Assembly (NCBI RefSeq): GCF_016899935.1
Contig: NZ_JACJJK010000007.1
Location: forward strand, 1 to 64,000
DNA: 64,000 nucleotides
Direction of reading: 5' to 3'
Source of the DNA: Olsenella uli
GTDB taxonomy: Bacteria; Actinomycetota; Coriobacteriia; Coriobacteriales; Atopobiaceae
Every line of letters begins with the position of its first letter. Position 1 is the first letter of the stretch. The notes below the pieces were generated by a model. It saw only the letters and a list, made by a program, of their open reading frames with translations, had not been told where the DNA came from and did no database searches. Made by a program: the position numbers and the translations under genes. Below, in pieces: positions 15,782 to 24,259 of the stretch.

Positions 15782-16442
15782 TCTCAATCACCCCAAGTTG
15801 CGTGTCTATGTAGGAGTGAATGGCGGCTACGTCTGAGTCAGTCCAGTAGTCAACGCCCCGTTGCGGTGTGTAGCCGTCTTGCCCGTCCTGTCCGTTTACT
15901 CCATCTGTTCCGGGTGCTCCATTCTGTCCGGGTTCGCCGGGTTCGCCTTTGTCCCCCTTGTCTCCCTTATCGCCCTTGTCTCCCTTCTCGCCCTTCTCGG
16001 CGTAGGGTGCTCCAAGAGTGCCGTCTGAGGAAATGGTTAGGTTCTCGCCAACCTTGATTCCCCCAAGAGAGTCGGTAGTGGCTATGGGGAGTTCATAAGG
16101 GTCAACGTCGATAGCGTCCACTTGCTCTTGGAGTTCTTCGAGCTGTGCGGCTAAGGCGTCGTAGTCCTTCACCTCAGTCTCGGTGTAAACGTAATCGTCC
16201 GGCTTCGCTCGGTAGATGATTGAGACTCGTTCGCTCTCTTCCCCTTGGTAGATGAATATGTCCTTAGCTTCTTGGAGCAGGACGTTGGGAATCGTTGCGA
16301 CGAACACTTCCCCGCTCGCTTGCGGCTCGACGTTCATAGTCTCGCTTGAACCAACCTGAGCGAACTGGACTGTTGAAGCGGAGTCAACGTAGACGGGTAC
16401 GTTCGTGCTCCACTGGTAAATCTTTTCTTGTGTTCTAATCAA
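15768..16442 (-). CDS. Baseplate/neck appendage protein, BppU-like with collagen repeats
   Basis: 224 residues. The N-terminus (QWSTNVPVYVDSASTVQFAQV) resembles upper-baseplate BppU domains. A short coiled coil follows near residue 95 (LAAQLEELQEQVDAI). Then a G-x-y collagen-like run (about residues 150-190, GDKGDKGDKGEPGEPG) and the phage C-terminal motif GYTPQRGVDYWT. Collagen-like segments in virion proteins form trimeric stalks. The gene follows a terminator after the tail-tube gene and overlaps the LRR gene. Its place upstream of the chaperones, not at the tail tip, is unusual. Confidence 0.75.
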   Translation of the reverse strand: MIRTQEKIYQWSTNVPVYVDSASTVQFAQVGSSETMNVEPQASGEVFVATIPNVLLQEAKDIFIYQGEESERVSIIYRAKPDDYVYTETEVKDYDALAAQLEELQEQVDAIDVDPYELPIATTDSLGGIKVGENLTISSDGTLGAPYAEKGEKGDKGDKGDKGDKGEPGEPGQNGAPGTDGVNGQDGQDGYTPQRGVDYWTDSDVAAIHSYIDTQLGVIENGTY

Positions 16443-16462
16443 AGTCCGCTCCTAAAAAAGAA

Positions 16463-16494
16463 AAAGGGGCAGGGGACTTTGCCCTTGCCCCTTA
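16463..16494 (-). terminator. Intrinsic terminator after the tail-tube gene
   Basis: A stem of GGGGCA-GGG against CCC-TTGCCCC with one bulge; on the minus strand it is followed by TTTTTCTTTTTT. It probably limits expression of the downstream appendage genes relative to tail tube. Confidence 0.75.
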
Positions 16495-16500
16495 TGGCTT

Positions 16501-17058
16501 CTACTCAACGGTGCCGGTTACGCTCTTGTCTTCCTCTTCGTAGATGATTAGGGTTCCTTCATCGTCAATCGGGAATGCGGTGAACTCGGCGTCGATAACG
16601 GTTTCCTCGTCCTTGGTGAAGGCGATTTCGAAACCGGCTTCGTTGGAGCCTACGATGGTGATGCGAATGTCACCCTCAACGGCGTCCTCGTGGACGAAGC
16701 GGAGGACGTACTTCTTGCCGTCGTAGTTGCCCACGCCGCCGATTTTCACGGTGCGTTTGCCTGTAACGGACTCGTCAACTCGTCCGGTGTTGACTAGCTT
16801 TTGAAGGGTTTTGCCGTTCCAAGTCATAATGCCGGACTGTAGGGTTACGTTCTCGTTGGTAATCATCTTCTTTACGGCGATGCCTAAATCGTCGCTAGCG
16901 GTGTAGAACTCAGGCTCGTAGGTGAGTGTTGCACCACCGCTGATAAGTCCGAGGATGTTGTCTTCAACCTCAAGGGCGGTGTCCTCGGGGATGGTGTCGG
17001 TGAACTCTGTTGCGTAGAGCTTGCCGCTACCGAGTACAATCTTCTTGTTGATAGCCAT
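16501..17058 (-). CDS. Major tail tube protein
   Basis: 185 residues beginning MAINKKIVLGSGKLY, followed by beta-rich sequence with a variable acidic C-terminus (EEEDKSVTGTVE). Size and position after head-completion and tail-completion genes and before the chaperone/tape measure fit a siphovirus major tail protein. A strong intrinsic terminator follows, consistent with a high-copy product. Confidence 0.8.
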   Translation of the reverse strand: MAINKKIVLGSGKLYATEFTDTIPEDTALEVEDNILGLISGGATLTYEPEFYTASDDLGIAVKKMITNENVTLQSGIMTWNGKTLQKLVNTGRVDESVTGKRTVKIGGVGNYDGKKYVLRFVHEDAVEGDIRITIVGSNEAGFEIAFTKDEETVIDAEFTAFPIDDEGTLIIYEEEDKSVTGTVE

Positions 17059-17101
17059 CTATTCAACTCCTTTGCGTTATTCAGTTTTGAAGTCGTGGAG
17101 C

Positions 17102-17443
17102 CTAGTGCTTGGCTACCACGTCGAAGTAGGTGAGGACTTGCGGGGTGTTCGTGTCGGCGTCAATCAACGCACCGCCCCCGTTCGAGGAAATGGAGCAGCC
17201 GAACTTGGTGGAGTCCCCAAGAGTCACCAAGGAGTCGGTTATCTTCTGCTCAACCTCTATTGCCTGCTCCTGAGTCTTTCCGAAAACCCGCGTTTGCAGA
17301 CGGTATGTGGCTACCGCACCGTTGTCCGTGGCACGGTAGAAGGAATATGTGATAGCGGGCTTTCCCGCCTTCTCTGTCATATATGCTTGCGGGGCTATTC
17401 CTGTAGCCTGTTGGATAGCCCCCAATAGGCTTTCAAGTATCAT
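17102..17443 (-). CDS. Tail completion / tail terminator protein
   Basis: 113 residues with alternating beta pattern (ITYSFYRATDNGAVATYRLQTRVFG, then AIEVEQKITDSL), typical of phage tail-terminator folds. The start adjoins the stop of the HK97-gp10-like gene, and the tail-tube gene follows. The assignment is from position, size and fold pattern. Confidence 0.65.
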   Translation of the reverse strand: MILESLLGAIQQATGIAPQAYMTEKAGKPAITYSFYRATDNGAVATYRLQTRVFGKTQEQAIEVEQKITDSLVTLGDSTKFGCSISSNGGGALIDADTNTPQVLTYFDVVAKH

Positions 17444-17845
17444 CTAAAACAACCCCTCGAACTTCTTTGTTATGTCTGATTGCTTCTCTCGTGCGGCTGG
17501 TTCCAAGAAGGGTTGCGGCTCGTTGCCGCTAGTCGTAACCCAGCCGTGCGAACCCTCGTATCTCCAAGGCGTCTTGCGTCCGTTGCCCTTGCTTGAGTGG
17601 ATGCCCGTACCGACTTCCACATACGGGGCGTACTCGACGTTCGAGAAGACAACTCCCTCTCGCCCATCGTCCTCAACCTCGAAGTCGATTGAGCGTCTGA
17701 GGTTGCCCGTGTCGGACGGACACTTCTCCCTCGCCGCACCCTGAACCTCCGCACACGCTTCCGCCATCGCCCGCTTGAGGTAGTTAGGTAAGTCTTTGTG
17801 TATGAACTCGCTAAGGTTCTGTGATACCTCGTGATTGCTAGGCAT
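17444..17845 (-). CDS. HK97 gp10-like head-tail joining protein
   Basis: 133 residues with the clear family hallmark: CPSDTGNLRRSIDFEVE followed by VFSNVEYAPYVEVGTG. It connects the tail to the head-completion ring. It overlaps the upstream gene by 8 bases and abuts the downstream gene, so it is co-translated in the connector block. Confidence 0.85.
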   Translation of the reverse strand: MPSNHEVSQNLSEFIHKDLPNYLKRAMAEACAEVQGAAREKCPSDTGNLRRSIDFEVEDDGREGVVFSNVEYAPYVEVGTGIHSSKGNGRKTPWRYEGSHGWVTTSGNEPQPFLEPAAREKQSDITKKFEGLF

Positions 17846-18149
17846 TGGCGTTCCCGATTCGCTTCAGTTCGAGAACCCATTCGAAGCCCTTGTGCGGCGT
17901 CGAAGTCTCGACGGTGAACTCCCCGTCTATAAGGGTGCCTTTCGACAAGTCCTCCAACGAGAAGCCAACCGCGTCATAGCGGGTGGTGTAGAGTTCGTTC
18001 TGGTTGAAGATGGATTGAGTTGGCGTGGTGATGTAGAGGGGAACGGCTCGGGATTCGTCGTAATCGTCGAAAGCGAACCCCAAGCCGTCTGTCTTCTTGA
18101 TTGGCTCTTGGATTTCGTGCTCAGTCATTCGTGAACGGAACATAGGCAC
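17838..18149 (-). CDS. Head closure (stopper) protein, putative
   Basis: 103 residues, no strong motif; beta-rich, with VPLYITTPTQSIFNQNELY and a C-terminal FEWVLELKRIG. Its position between the gp6-like connector and the gp10-like protein matches the head-closure protein in related genomes. The assignment is by synteny. Confidence 0.6.
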   Translation of the reverse strand: MPMFRSRMTEHEIQEPIKKTDGLGFAFDDYDESRAVPLYITTPTQSIFNQNELYTTRYDAVGFSLEDLSKGTLIDGEFTVETSTPHKGFEWVLELKRIGNANA

Positions 18150-18155
18150 TCACCC

Positions 18156-18440
18156 CTAAGCGGTGCGTATACGCTTGTGCTTGTTGAGGGATGCGTAGAT
18201 AGCGGGGCTGTAGTCGCTCGTGTAAGAGACGCTAACGCCGCCCGCCGATTCCGAACTCAAGCCCTGAGAGTCAATCTTGCTCAAGTCCTCTTGGATTATC
18301 TTGAAGAGCGTCGCGTTGAGCGATGAATCAATCTCGTCAATGTGGCAGTAGTCGCAAACGAAGGTGATTGCGTTCTCCAAGAGAAGGGATAGAAGTTCGT
18401 CAGAGAGTGCGGGGTATAGGATTTTGAGCTTGCTTAGCAT
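18156..18440 (-). CDS. Head-tail connector protein (Phage_connect-like)
   Basis: 94 residues, helical, beginning LSKLKILYPALSDELLSLLLENAI and later YTSDYSPAIYASLNK. These are features of the gp6/gp15-like adaptor that docks under the portal. It follows the major capsid gene directly. Confidence 0.75.
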   Translation of the reverse strand: MLSKLKILYPALSDELLSLLLENAITFVCDYCHIDEIDSSLNATLFKIIQEDLSKIDSQGLSSESAGGVSVSYTSDYSPAIYASLNKHKRIRTA

Positions 18441-18467
18441 CTGCTACCCCTCTCTATTCGGTTGTTA

Positions 18468-19256
18468 CTAAGCTTCTTGATTGAACTTGATGATGCAGGA
18501 CTCGGTATCGTCAACGAGTGCGATTAGTCCGTGACGTTCGTAGACTACGGTGTTGTCCTTGGTTTCGATATCTCTGTCTTGTTCGACGGTGCCCTCACGC
18601 TTGACGAAGAACTTAACGGCGTCACGCTTGGTTGCGTAGACGGTGTTGGCAGGTACGAGTTTGGAGAATACGCAAGGAACGCCGCAAATGGTGCCGAATT
18701 GACCTGTGTAGAGGATTTCGCCTTGGCGGGAGTTGATGAAGTCATCGTCCTTGCGGATAGCGGCTTTGCCGTCACCGCCCATAAGTAGGAAGAGGTTGTC
18801 TTCGTCTTCAACGCCAACCTGTTGTAGAGCGTCTACTACAGCGTCGTAGGTAAGAGCACCAGTAACGCTTGTGCTCTTGGAGATTTTGGCGAGTTCGGTG
18901 AAGTATTCGGTGCGGATTTCGTTAGCCATAGCCTTGGCGGCACCATCGGCGAAAACGTCCTGAATGGTTGGGTCAGTCATAACGTCAATGTCGTTGAACT
19001 TGTAGGCCTGCTGATAACGCTTGACTGTGTATTCGGATTCAGCCATAGCGATTTCGCCGTAGGTGGTGTTCTTGGCACCCTTGGCTAGTTGCTCGACGTG
19101 TCCGGTGTAGGTGTACTTGTGAACCTTCTTGGTGAGTCCGGCGTCGGTGGTGAGGGTGGTGTCGAGAGTCATTAGAGAGTTGACGTCAAGTAGAGAGTTG
19201 ACTGTCTCGGTGATTTTGTTTTCGACAACGAAGTTGTCATAGAGTTGGATAGCCAT
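18468..19256 (-). CDS. Major capsid protein (HK97 fold)
   Basis: 262 residues. An N-terminal helix with MAIQLYDNFVVENKI is followed by beta/alpha sequence with the P-loop and A-domain patterns of HK97-type coats (SEYTVKRYQQAYKFNDID; GQFGTICGVPCVFSKL; ALVDDTESCIIKF). It comes right after the scaffold gene and before connectors. No protease gene is present, in keeping with the separate scaffold. Confidence 0.85.
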   Translation of the reverse strand: MAIQLYDNFVVENKITETVNSLLDVNSLMTLDTTLTTDAGLTKKVHKYTYTGHVEQLAKGAKNTTYGEIAMAESEYTVKRYQQAYKFNDIDVMTDPTIQDVFADGAAKAMANEIRTEYFTELAKISKSTSVTGALTYDAVVDALQQVGVEDEDNLFLLMGGDGKAAIRKDDDFINSRQGEILYTGQFGTICGVPCVFSKLVPANTVYATKRDAVKFFVKREGTVEQDRDIETKDNTVVYERHGLIALVDDTESCIIKFNQEA

Positions 19257-19291
19257 ATTCGGTTTTCTCCTTATTCAGTTGTAGGTGCGGT

Positions 19292-19870
19292 TTATCGCCC
19301 CGATAGTTGCTTGTACAAGTCGGGATTCGTCTTGTAGAGTTCCGCTTGCTGCGATAGCGGCATTGCTCGGAACTGCTCTTGGGTGATGTGGGTGTCAAGA
19401 GGTAGGTTCTTCTTCGGTGTCTTTGTAGCAAGACGCTTCTCTACCTCTGCTTTGACGGAAGCCTTGAATGCGTTGTCCAGACGGTTGATGTTCTCCATCA
19501 TCTCGTCCGCGTCCTCCGCAACTACCATGTCCACGAGTTGAGCGGAGATTCCCCTGTCTGCGAGAATCTGAGAAGCGGTAGCCTTGTTCTCTGCGAGTGC
19601 GAGTTCCTTTTCCTTGGCTTCGATTGCCTTCTCGCGTTGCTCAAGTTCGTACTGGAACTTCTGCTCCTCGTTCATCTGTGCGAGCTTGGCAGCTTCCTTT
19701 ATCTTCGCTTGGCTCTTTCGCTCAGCCTTCTTCATCGCTTCTGAGACTCGCTTATCGCCCTCTTTTTGCAAGAGTTCGCGGACTTCCTCTTCCGTGTAGG
19801 TGCGGGGTGTGGATTCCTGAGTCTCGGTTGCCTGAGTCTCTTGGGACTGGTTCACGGCTTCGTTTTCCAT
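19292..19870 (-). CDS. Capsid scaffolding protein (DUF4355/GP20-like)
   Basis: 192 residues, highly charged and almost entirely coiled coil. A Q/T/E-rich start leads to TYTEEEVRELLQKEGDKRVSEAM, then KAIEAKEKELALAENK. The C-terminus LPLDTHITQEQF..MPLSQQAELYKTNPDLYKQL is the capsid-interacting tail common to this family. The gene is preceded by a leader with conserved box and terminator (see 19915-20004). Confidence 0.85.
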   Translation of the reverse strand: MENEAVNQSQETQATETQESTPRTYTEEEVRELLQKEGDKRVSEAMKKAERKSQAKIKEAAKLAQMNEEQKFQYELEQREKAIEAKEKELALAENKATASQILADRGISAQLVDMVVAEDADEMMENINRLDNAFKASVKAEVEKRLATKTPKKNLPLDTHITQEQFRAMPLSQQAELYKTNPDLYKQLSGR

Positions 19871-19914
19871 ATTCGTTTCCTTTCATTCGAGTTGCGGCGA
19901 TATACCGCCCCTGC

Positions 19915-20004
19915 CAAAAAAGAGAGTTGGAGCGTTCTGCTCCCCCTCTCGTTCGTTCATCTGTATTTGAAAAAAGCGGGCTGTCTTTTATCGGCTTTAG
20001 CCCT
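19915..20004 (-). promoter_or_regulatory. Leader module A: conserved box plus terminator
   Basis: On the minus strand: GGGC-N18-GCCC containing TAAAA, then TTTTTTCAAATA, about 30 bases, then the hairpin GGAGC/GCTCC extended by GAGAG/CTCTC and a TTTTTT tract (19915-19950). The scaffold ORF starts 45 bases later. The box overlaps the stop of the upstream gene. It is one of four related modules. Confidence 0.6.
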
Positions 20005-20419
20005 AATCCTTTAGAGGTAGCCCCTCCAAGTCCCGCATGAGTTCGTGGACGTATGAGTTGCCGCCCATCTTCTCGTAGGCTCTGAACTGTGCTTGGAGAT
20101 AATCGAGCGTGCGATAGTCGATGTATCCGAGTTCCATATACTCCTTGTGCCTATCGACTATCTTTCCCTTGATGCGGGATATGCTCGCTTCCTTGAGGAC
20201 TTGCGTATCGTCCTCGTTCTTCTCAACCTTCTCCAAGAGAGAGTCAAGCTTGGAGTTCAAGTTGTCCATCTTCGTCTTCTTCGTCTCTACGAAGTGGAAG
20301 TGCTCGTTGAGGTAGCTGAGGAACTTCACGATAGCGGCGATGCAACCCGCCAATATCGAGCAGAATCCTATGAACTCCCCAAGAGTGTAGGTAGATATGA
20401 GTTCGAGCACGCTAATCAC
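20003..20419 (-). CDS. Membrane-anchored phage protein, holin-like, putative
   Basis: 138 residues. One transmembrane segment (about residues 9-32) is followed by a coiled coil (LNSKLDSLLEKVEKN). The C-terminal motif RHKEYMELGYIDYRTLDYLQAQFRAYEKMGGNSYVHELM recalls small phage membrane proteins with the pattern Y..LGGNG...L. In other phages these are often annotated as holins or holin-associated, but here it lies between the minor head and scaffold genes and no endolysin is present. It overlaps the preceding gene by 8 bases. Function uncertain. Confidence 0.6.
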   Translation of the reverse strand: MISVLELISTYTLGEFIGFCSILAGCIAAIVKFLSYLNEHFHFVETKKTKMDNLNSKLDSLLEKVEKNEDDTQVLKEASISRIKGKIVDRHKEYMELGYIDYRTLDYLQAQFRAYEKMGGNSYVHELMRDLEGLPLKD

Positions 20420-21221
20420 CTACAAGCGTGTAAGTGCAGGTGCAACGCGGGTGTACTGGTAGAAGTTTCTCAAGTTCCTCTAACGTGTAAATCTCACCGT
20501 TGTACTCTTGGCACTCTTCGCAACAAGTCGGGGAAGCTAAGAACTTCCCCTTGGTGAAGCCGTACTCCTTGTAGCGTTGGGTTTGTGCGTATACCTGTGC
20601 GTGTGCGGTTTCGGTTCTCACGAGCCTAAAGGCGTTCTCACGGCTAACCTCAAGCTTGTCGCTCATAGCCTTGGCAATCTCCCAAGGGGACTTGCCCTGA
20701 ACGAGTGCGTCAGAGAGTGCCTTCTTGATTTGCGGGAGTAGCTTCTGCTTGTCCTGCCAAACCCTGTCAGAAAAGTTCTTGCCGTCCAAGCACCAAACCT
20801 GATTGACTATCTGCTTGCCGTCTATGGCGTGTGCGTTCATCAACGCGGTGTTCACGCCGGATGTTGTGGCTACGATGTTGGAGTCAACTATATCCAGCGT
20901 CTCTTGGTAGGCTTTCACAATCGCTGGTTCCGTGATTCTAATCTGCTCGCGTCCGAGTGCCTTTAGCCGCTCGTTTATCTCCTCCAAGAGTTGCCAATAT
21001 CTACGGTTGCGGTACAAGTCGTTCGCCTGTATCGGCTCGCCCGTACCCTTCTGCGACTCTATCTTTGCGAACACCTCTAGGATGCTGTTGCGGAGTGCGG
21101 TTGCTTGCTCTTGGTATATCGCGGCTAGTTCCCTTTCAGTGTCCTTGTTGAGTCGCTTGTAGGAGTTCTCTTGCTCTTCCTTGATTCTCTCTTGCCAGTA
21201 GCTATTCCGTCTCTTCGCCAT
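20412..21221 (-). CDS. Minor head protein (SPP1 gp7 / Mu F-like)
   Basis: 269 residues. The basic helical N-terminus includes YWQERIKEEQENSYKRLN. The conserved C-terminal MuF domain includes ENAFRLVRTETAHAQVYAQTQRYKEYGF, then CCEECQEYNGEIYTLEEL and HPRCTCTY. The Cys/His pairs are typical of the family. It associates with the portal and may be ejected with DNA. It overlaps the portal gene by 20 bases, which suggests translational coupling. Confidence 0.85.
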   Translation of the reverse strand: MAKRRNSYWQERIKEEQENSYKRLNKDTERELAAIYQEQATALRNSILEVFAKIESQKGTGEPIQANDLYRNRRYWQLLEEINERLKALGREQIRITEPAIVKAYQETLDIVDSNIVATTSGVNTALMNAHAIDGKQIVNQVWCLDGKNFSDRVWQDKQKLLPQIKKALSDALVQGKSPWEIAKAMSDKLEVSRENAFRLVRTETAHAQVYAQTQRYKEYGFTKGKFLASPTCCEECQEYNGEIYTLEELEKLLPVHPRCTCTYTLVGD

Positions 21222-22551
21222 TTGCTACCACCTGCTCAGCCGCATATGGGTCGAGGTACGGTTCGTTCTGTCGCTCGATACGCTCGACTTCGGCGGCTAC
21301 GTCCTTGATGAACGGGATTTGTGCGAGCAGGGTTTCGTCGCTTACAAGCCCGCGTAGGGAGTTCACCATGTTTACCGTGTCGAGGATTGAGGTAGGTAGA
21401 TTGTGCTTGAAGGAAACCTCCACGGGGCAAACGTCCGTGTCAACGAGTTCGAGGATTGTGTTGATAAGCGAGATACGCTTCTGTAGTGCCTTGCGGAACC
21501 TCGCTTCGATGTTGGATGCGATGTTGTTGAACCCAACGAGTTTGAACTGAAGTGCTATGCCGCTCGATACGCCGTTGTTGAACTCCTCTGAACTGAAGTC
21601 GGGCGAGTTGCTAACGGTGTGGATGCTCGTGTTGATGTTGTCCAAGAGGTTCTGAATCTGTGTGTCGGAGATGTTCTTGGTTAGATAGGAAACGTCGCTC
21701 TCGCCGTCGATGATGATTGTGCGGTTAGCCTTCATCTCTGCCAAGTCCTCCGCCGTGGCGTCTAGGTTCTTTAGAACCATGTAGGCGTCAACGAACGCCG
21801 CGAAGTCGTTCACCTCGTCGGAAAGGAGTGCGTTGTAGGCGTCCTGTAGGGAGACGATAGGCTCGAAGATGGGCGTGTTGGACTTGTTCAAATCGAAGAT
21901 AACGAAGGGTACCTCGTTGAAGTAATGCGGCTCTACTTCCAAGAGGGTGAAGTCGTTGAAGGTGTTGGTTGACTCGTAGTGGTAGATTTCCGACTCGGTG
22001 TAAACGTCAACGTCCCAGATTTCGGGTGCCGTCTCGTCCTGCCAGTTCTGGACGGGCGTGTAGTAGATTGCGTATAGAAGTTCCTCGTCCAAGTCGTTCG
22101 AGTAGACTGGTGCCACTGAGCGGGCGTCGATGTTCTTGAAACGCTTCTCGTTGTTCTCGTTCACGTAGCATAGTTCGAAGGCTATCCCGTTTACCAACGC
22201 TTCCTGTAGGAACTCGGAGTCCGTGTTTATAACGTCGTTGTCGTTGAGAATTTCCTGAATGGCGGAAACGTCCGCTTCGTCAATCCCCGAGTAGGACACG
22301 GGGTTGCCTGTTAGGTAGCCTTGGAAATTCTCTACGATGGTTTTGCAGTAGTTCTTTACGATTCGGTTGTTGGGGCGTGTCGGGTCTGGGTTGGTGCGGC
22401 TCATGATAGCCTGCCCGCGTCCCTCGTAGTATCCGTTGGCACGTTCGAGCATGGGGACAACCTTCTCTTGGTGCTTGCGGATAATCTTGCCGATGATTTG
22501 CGGGGTGAGTTCTTCACCCTTGTCGAATAGAATCTTGTAAATCGTTCTCAC
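21202..22551 (-). CDS. Portal protein (SPP1 gp6-like)
   Basis: 449 residues of the SPP1-type portal family. Recognisable blocks include HQEKVVPMLERANGYYEGRGQAI, IVKNYCKTIVENFQGYLTGNPVSY, EVPFVIFDLN, the central coiled stem, and LQFKLVGFNNIASNIEARFRKAL with a following VSFKHNLP. It forms the dodecameric channel through which DNA is packaged. It starts 4 bases after the terminase stop. Confidence 0.9.
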   Translation of the reverse strand: MRTIYKILFDKGEELTPQIIGKIIRKHQEKVVPMLERANGYYEGRGQAIMSRTNPDPTRPNNRIVKNYCKTIVENFQGYLTGNPVSYSGIDEADVSAIQEILNDNDVINTDSEFLQEALVNGIAFELCYVNENNEKRFKNIDARSVAPVYSNDLDEELLYAIYYTPVQNWQDETAPEIWDVDVYTESEIYHYESTNTFNDFTLLEVEPHYFNEVPFVIFDLNKSNTPIFEPIVSLQDAYNALLSDEVNDFAAFVDAYMVLKNLDATAEDLAEMKANRTIIIDGESDVSYLTKNISDTQIQNLLDNINTSIHTVSNSPDFSSEEFNNGVSSGIALQFKLVGFNNIASNIEARFRKALQKRISLINTILELVDTDVCPVEVSFKHNLPTSILDTVNMVNSLRGLVSDETLLAQIPFIKDVAAEVERIERQNEPYLDPYAAEQVVANGEETE

Positions 22552-22555
22552 CCCT

Positions 22556-23794
22556 CTATAACGTGTACTTGGGTAGTGTCTTAAGACGGTGCTTGTGCTC
22601 GCTGCATTGGAGCGAGTAGCGAAGTGCGTCTATGGCGTGGTTGTAGGCGTCTATCGGTTCGTTGACGTACTCACCCGTGGACTTGTCCTTCTTCCACGAG
22701 TAGTTCTCAAGTTCCTCCAAGAGGTTGAAGCAACTTGAATCGACAACTATCTCGTATTGCTGTAGTTTCTGGATGCCCTGTAGGACTGAGCCTTGTCCCT
22801 TGGCGGCGGGCTTGATGCGGGAAATGCCCGCACGCTTTATCTCCTCGATTGACTTCTGCTCGGCGGAGTCCGCGATTATCGTTGACTTCGATAGCCCCAT
22901 CAACTTCAGTTGTGCGGCTATCTCGTCGTTCAGAAGCCCAGTCTTGAAGAACTCTCGGATTACGTAGAGTTTGGATTCCTCTTCGTCCAACAGGCAATCG
23001 ACAATGGCTGTCGGGTCGTTGACGAAGCCGAAGTCCAACCCCACTAGATGCTGTAGGTCGCGGCTCCTGAGTTCGTCTATATCAAGCTCCTCTGAGCGGT
23101 AGTTGGTGAAAACCTGCTTTGACAGCGAACCCCACTCACCGAGAGTGTAGACGCGGTAGTAGTAAGGGTTGGTACGCTCGTAGTTCTCAAGCGTGTCCAC
23201 CGTCTCTTGGTTGAGGAACGGGTTGTCCTTGTACGTCGTGCGGCTGATGATGCAGTTAGGTTCCTTGCAACCGTCCTCGAAGAAGTGCTTGAAGAGCCAG
23301 TTAGCCTTGGATACGGGGTTGCTCATTAGTACCACTTGGTTGTGCAACGTACCCTTGCCGCGTGTACGCTGAAGCAACTGCGAGTAATCATCGAATGTAA
23401 TCTCAGACGCTTCCTCAATGAGAATGTCGTTAATGTCCGGTATCGACTTGACTTTCTCGAAATCGTCAAGCCCCATCAAAAGGAAACGGCTACCGTTCGA
23501 CAGCCGCACTTCCATAGTCGTTTGGTTGACTTGGCAGAGGTTCTTAACCTTGAACTGTCCAAGAGTCCTGAGCAAGTCTTCCCAACAGGAACGGCGAACG
23601 TCAACCGCACTCTTGCGGACAATCAATATCTTCCTGTTGGGTTCGGACAACGCACGGTACACGGCTCGCTGGAAAGAGAAGTAGGACTTCCCTGAGCCGC
23701 CACCGCCTAAAAGAAGTATCACCCTGTGCTCGTTGTCCAAGAGCAAGGGAAGAAACGCCGGTGCGAATATGCGGCGGGAAACCTTGATATTCAA
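22556..23794 (-). CDS. terL: Terminase large subunit
   Basis: 412 residues. Walker A LLGGGGSGKSYF near residue 30; Walker B-type acid cluster INDILIEEASEI near 127. The C-terminal RNase H-like nuclease has the first acid in VGLDFGFVNDPTA, and a late IDAYNHAIDALRY contributes further acids. It belongs to the PBSX/Terminase_6-type family typical of headful-packaging siphoviruses. It lies between terS and the portal gene. Confidence 0.92.
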   Translation of the reverse strand: MNIKVSRRIFAPAFLPLLLDNEHRVILLLGGGGSGKSYFSFQRAVYRALSEPNRKILIVRKSAVDVRRSCWEDLLRTLGQFKVKNLCQVNQTTMEVRLSNGSRFLLMGLDDFEKVKSIPDINDILIEEASEITFDDYSQLLQRTRGKGTLHNQVVLMSNPVSKANWLFKHFFEDGCKEPNCIISRTTYKDNPFLNQETVDTLENYERTNPYYYRVYTLGEWGSLSKQVFTNYRSEELDIDELRSRDLQHLVGLDFGFVNDPTAIVDCLLDEEESKLYVIREFFKTGLLNDEIAAQLKLMGLSKSTIIADSAEQKSIEEIKRAGISRIKPAAKGQGSVLQGIQKLQQYEIVVDSSCFNLLEELENYSWKKDKSTGEYVNEPIDAYNHAIDALRYSLQCSEHKHRLKTLPKYTL

Positions 23795-23808
23795 TTGTGT
23801 TCACCGCT

Positions 23809-24252
23809 TTAGTCAACAAGCGATACTTCTATGGTTGAGTTGGCGTCAACCTTGTAGTTCTCGGTGTAGAAGCCGCCCATCTTGTTCAATAAGTCGATAG
23901 CCTTGAGTCTGTCCGTGTTGGAGTTCTCTTCGTTAAATGCAATCTCTCGAAGGCTGAATATCGTCTCGTTGCGGCGAATGGCTTGAGACTCTTCAATCTT
24001 CTGCTCAATCTTCTCTATCTGCTTCTTGACGGCTTCCTTGTGTCGGTAGGCGTAAGCTTTAGTCCTGATTGTGTTCGGACAAGGCATTTCGGACTCGTCC
24101 TTGTCCGGGTTTATCTCGTGCCAAAGTCGGCGGTATGCGGCACTTGCGTTGTAGCCGCACTCGATTACGTAGAGTTCCGCAAACCGCTTGTTCTTCTTTG
24201 CGGTTGTCCAACCGTCTGTAGTGGCTTTCGCGGGCGTGTACAATCGCCGCAC
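23809..24252 (-). CDS. terS: Terminase small subunit
   Basis: 147 residues. An N-terminal helix-turn-helix (KNKRFAELYVIECGYNASAAYRRL, with TIRTKAYAYRHKEAVKKQI) is followed by a coiled coil, then a C-terminal segment AIDLLNKMGGFYTENYKV, the standard terS tail. It recognises the packaging site and loads terL. The gene lies immediately upstream of terL. Confidence 0.85.
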   Translation of the reverse strand: MRRLYTPAKATTDGWTTAKKNKRFAELYVIECGYNASAAYRRLWHEINPDKDESEMPCPNTIRTKAYAYRHKEAVKKQIEKIEQKIEESQAIRRNETIFSLREIAFNEENSNTDRLKAIDLLNKMGGFYTENYKVDANSTIEVSLVD

Positions 24253-24259
24253 CTCCTAA

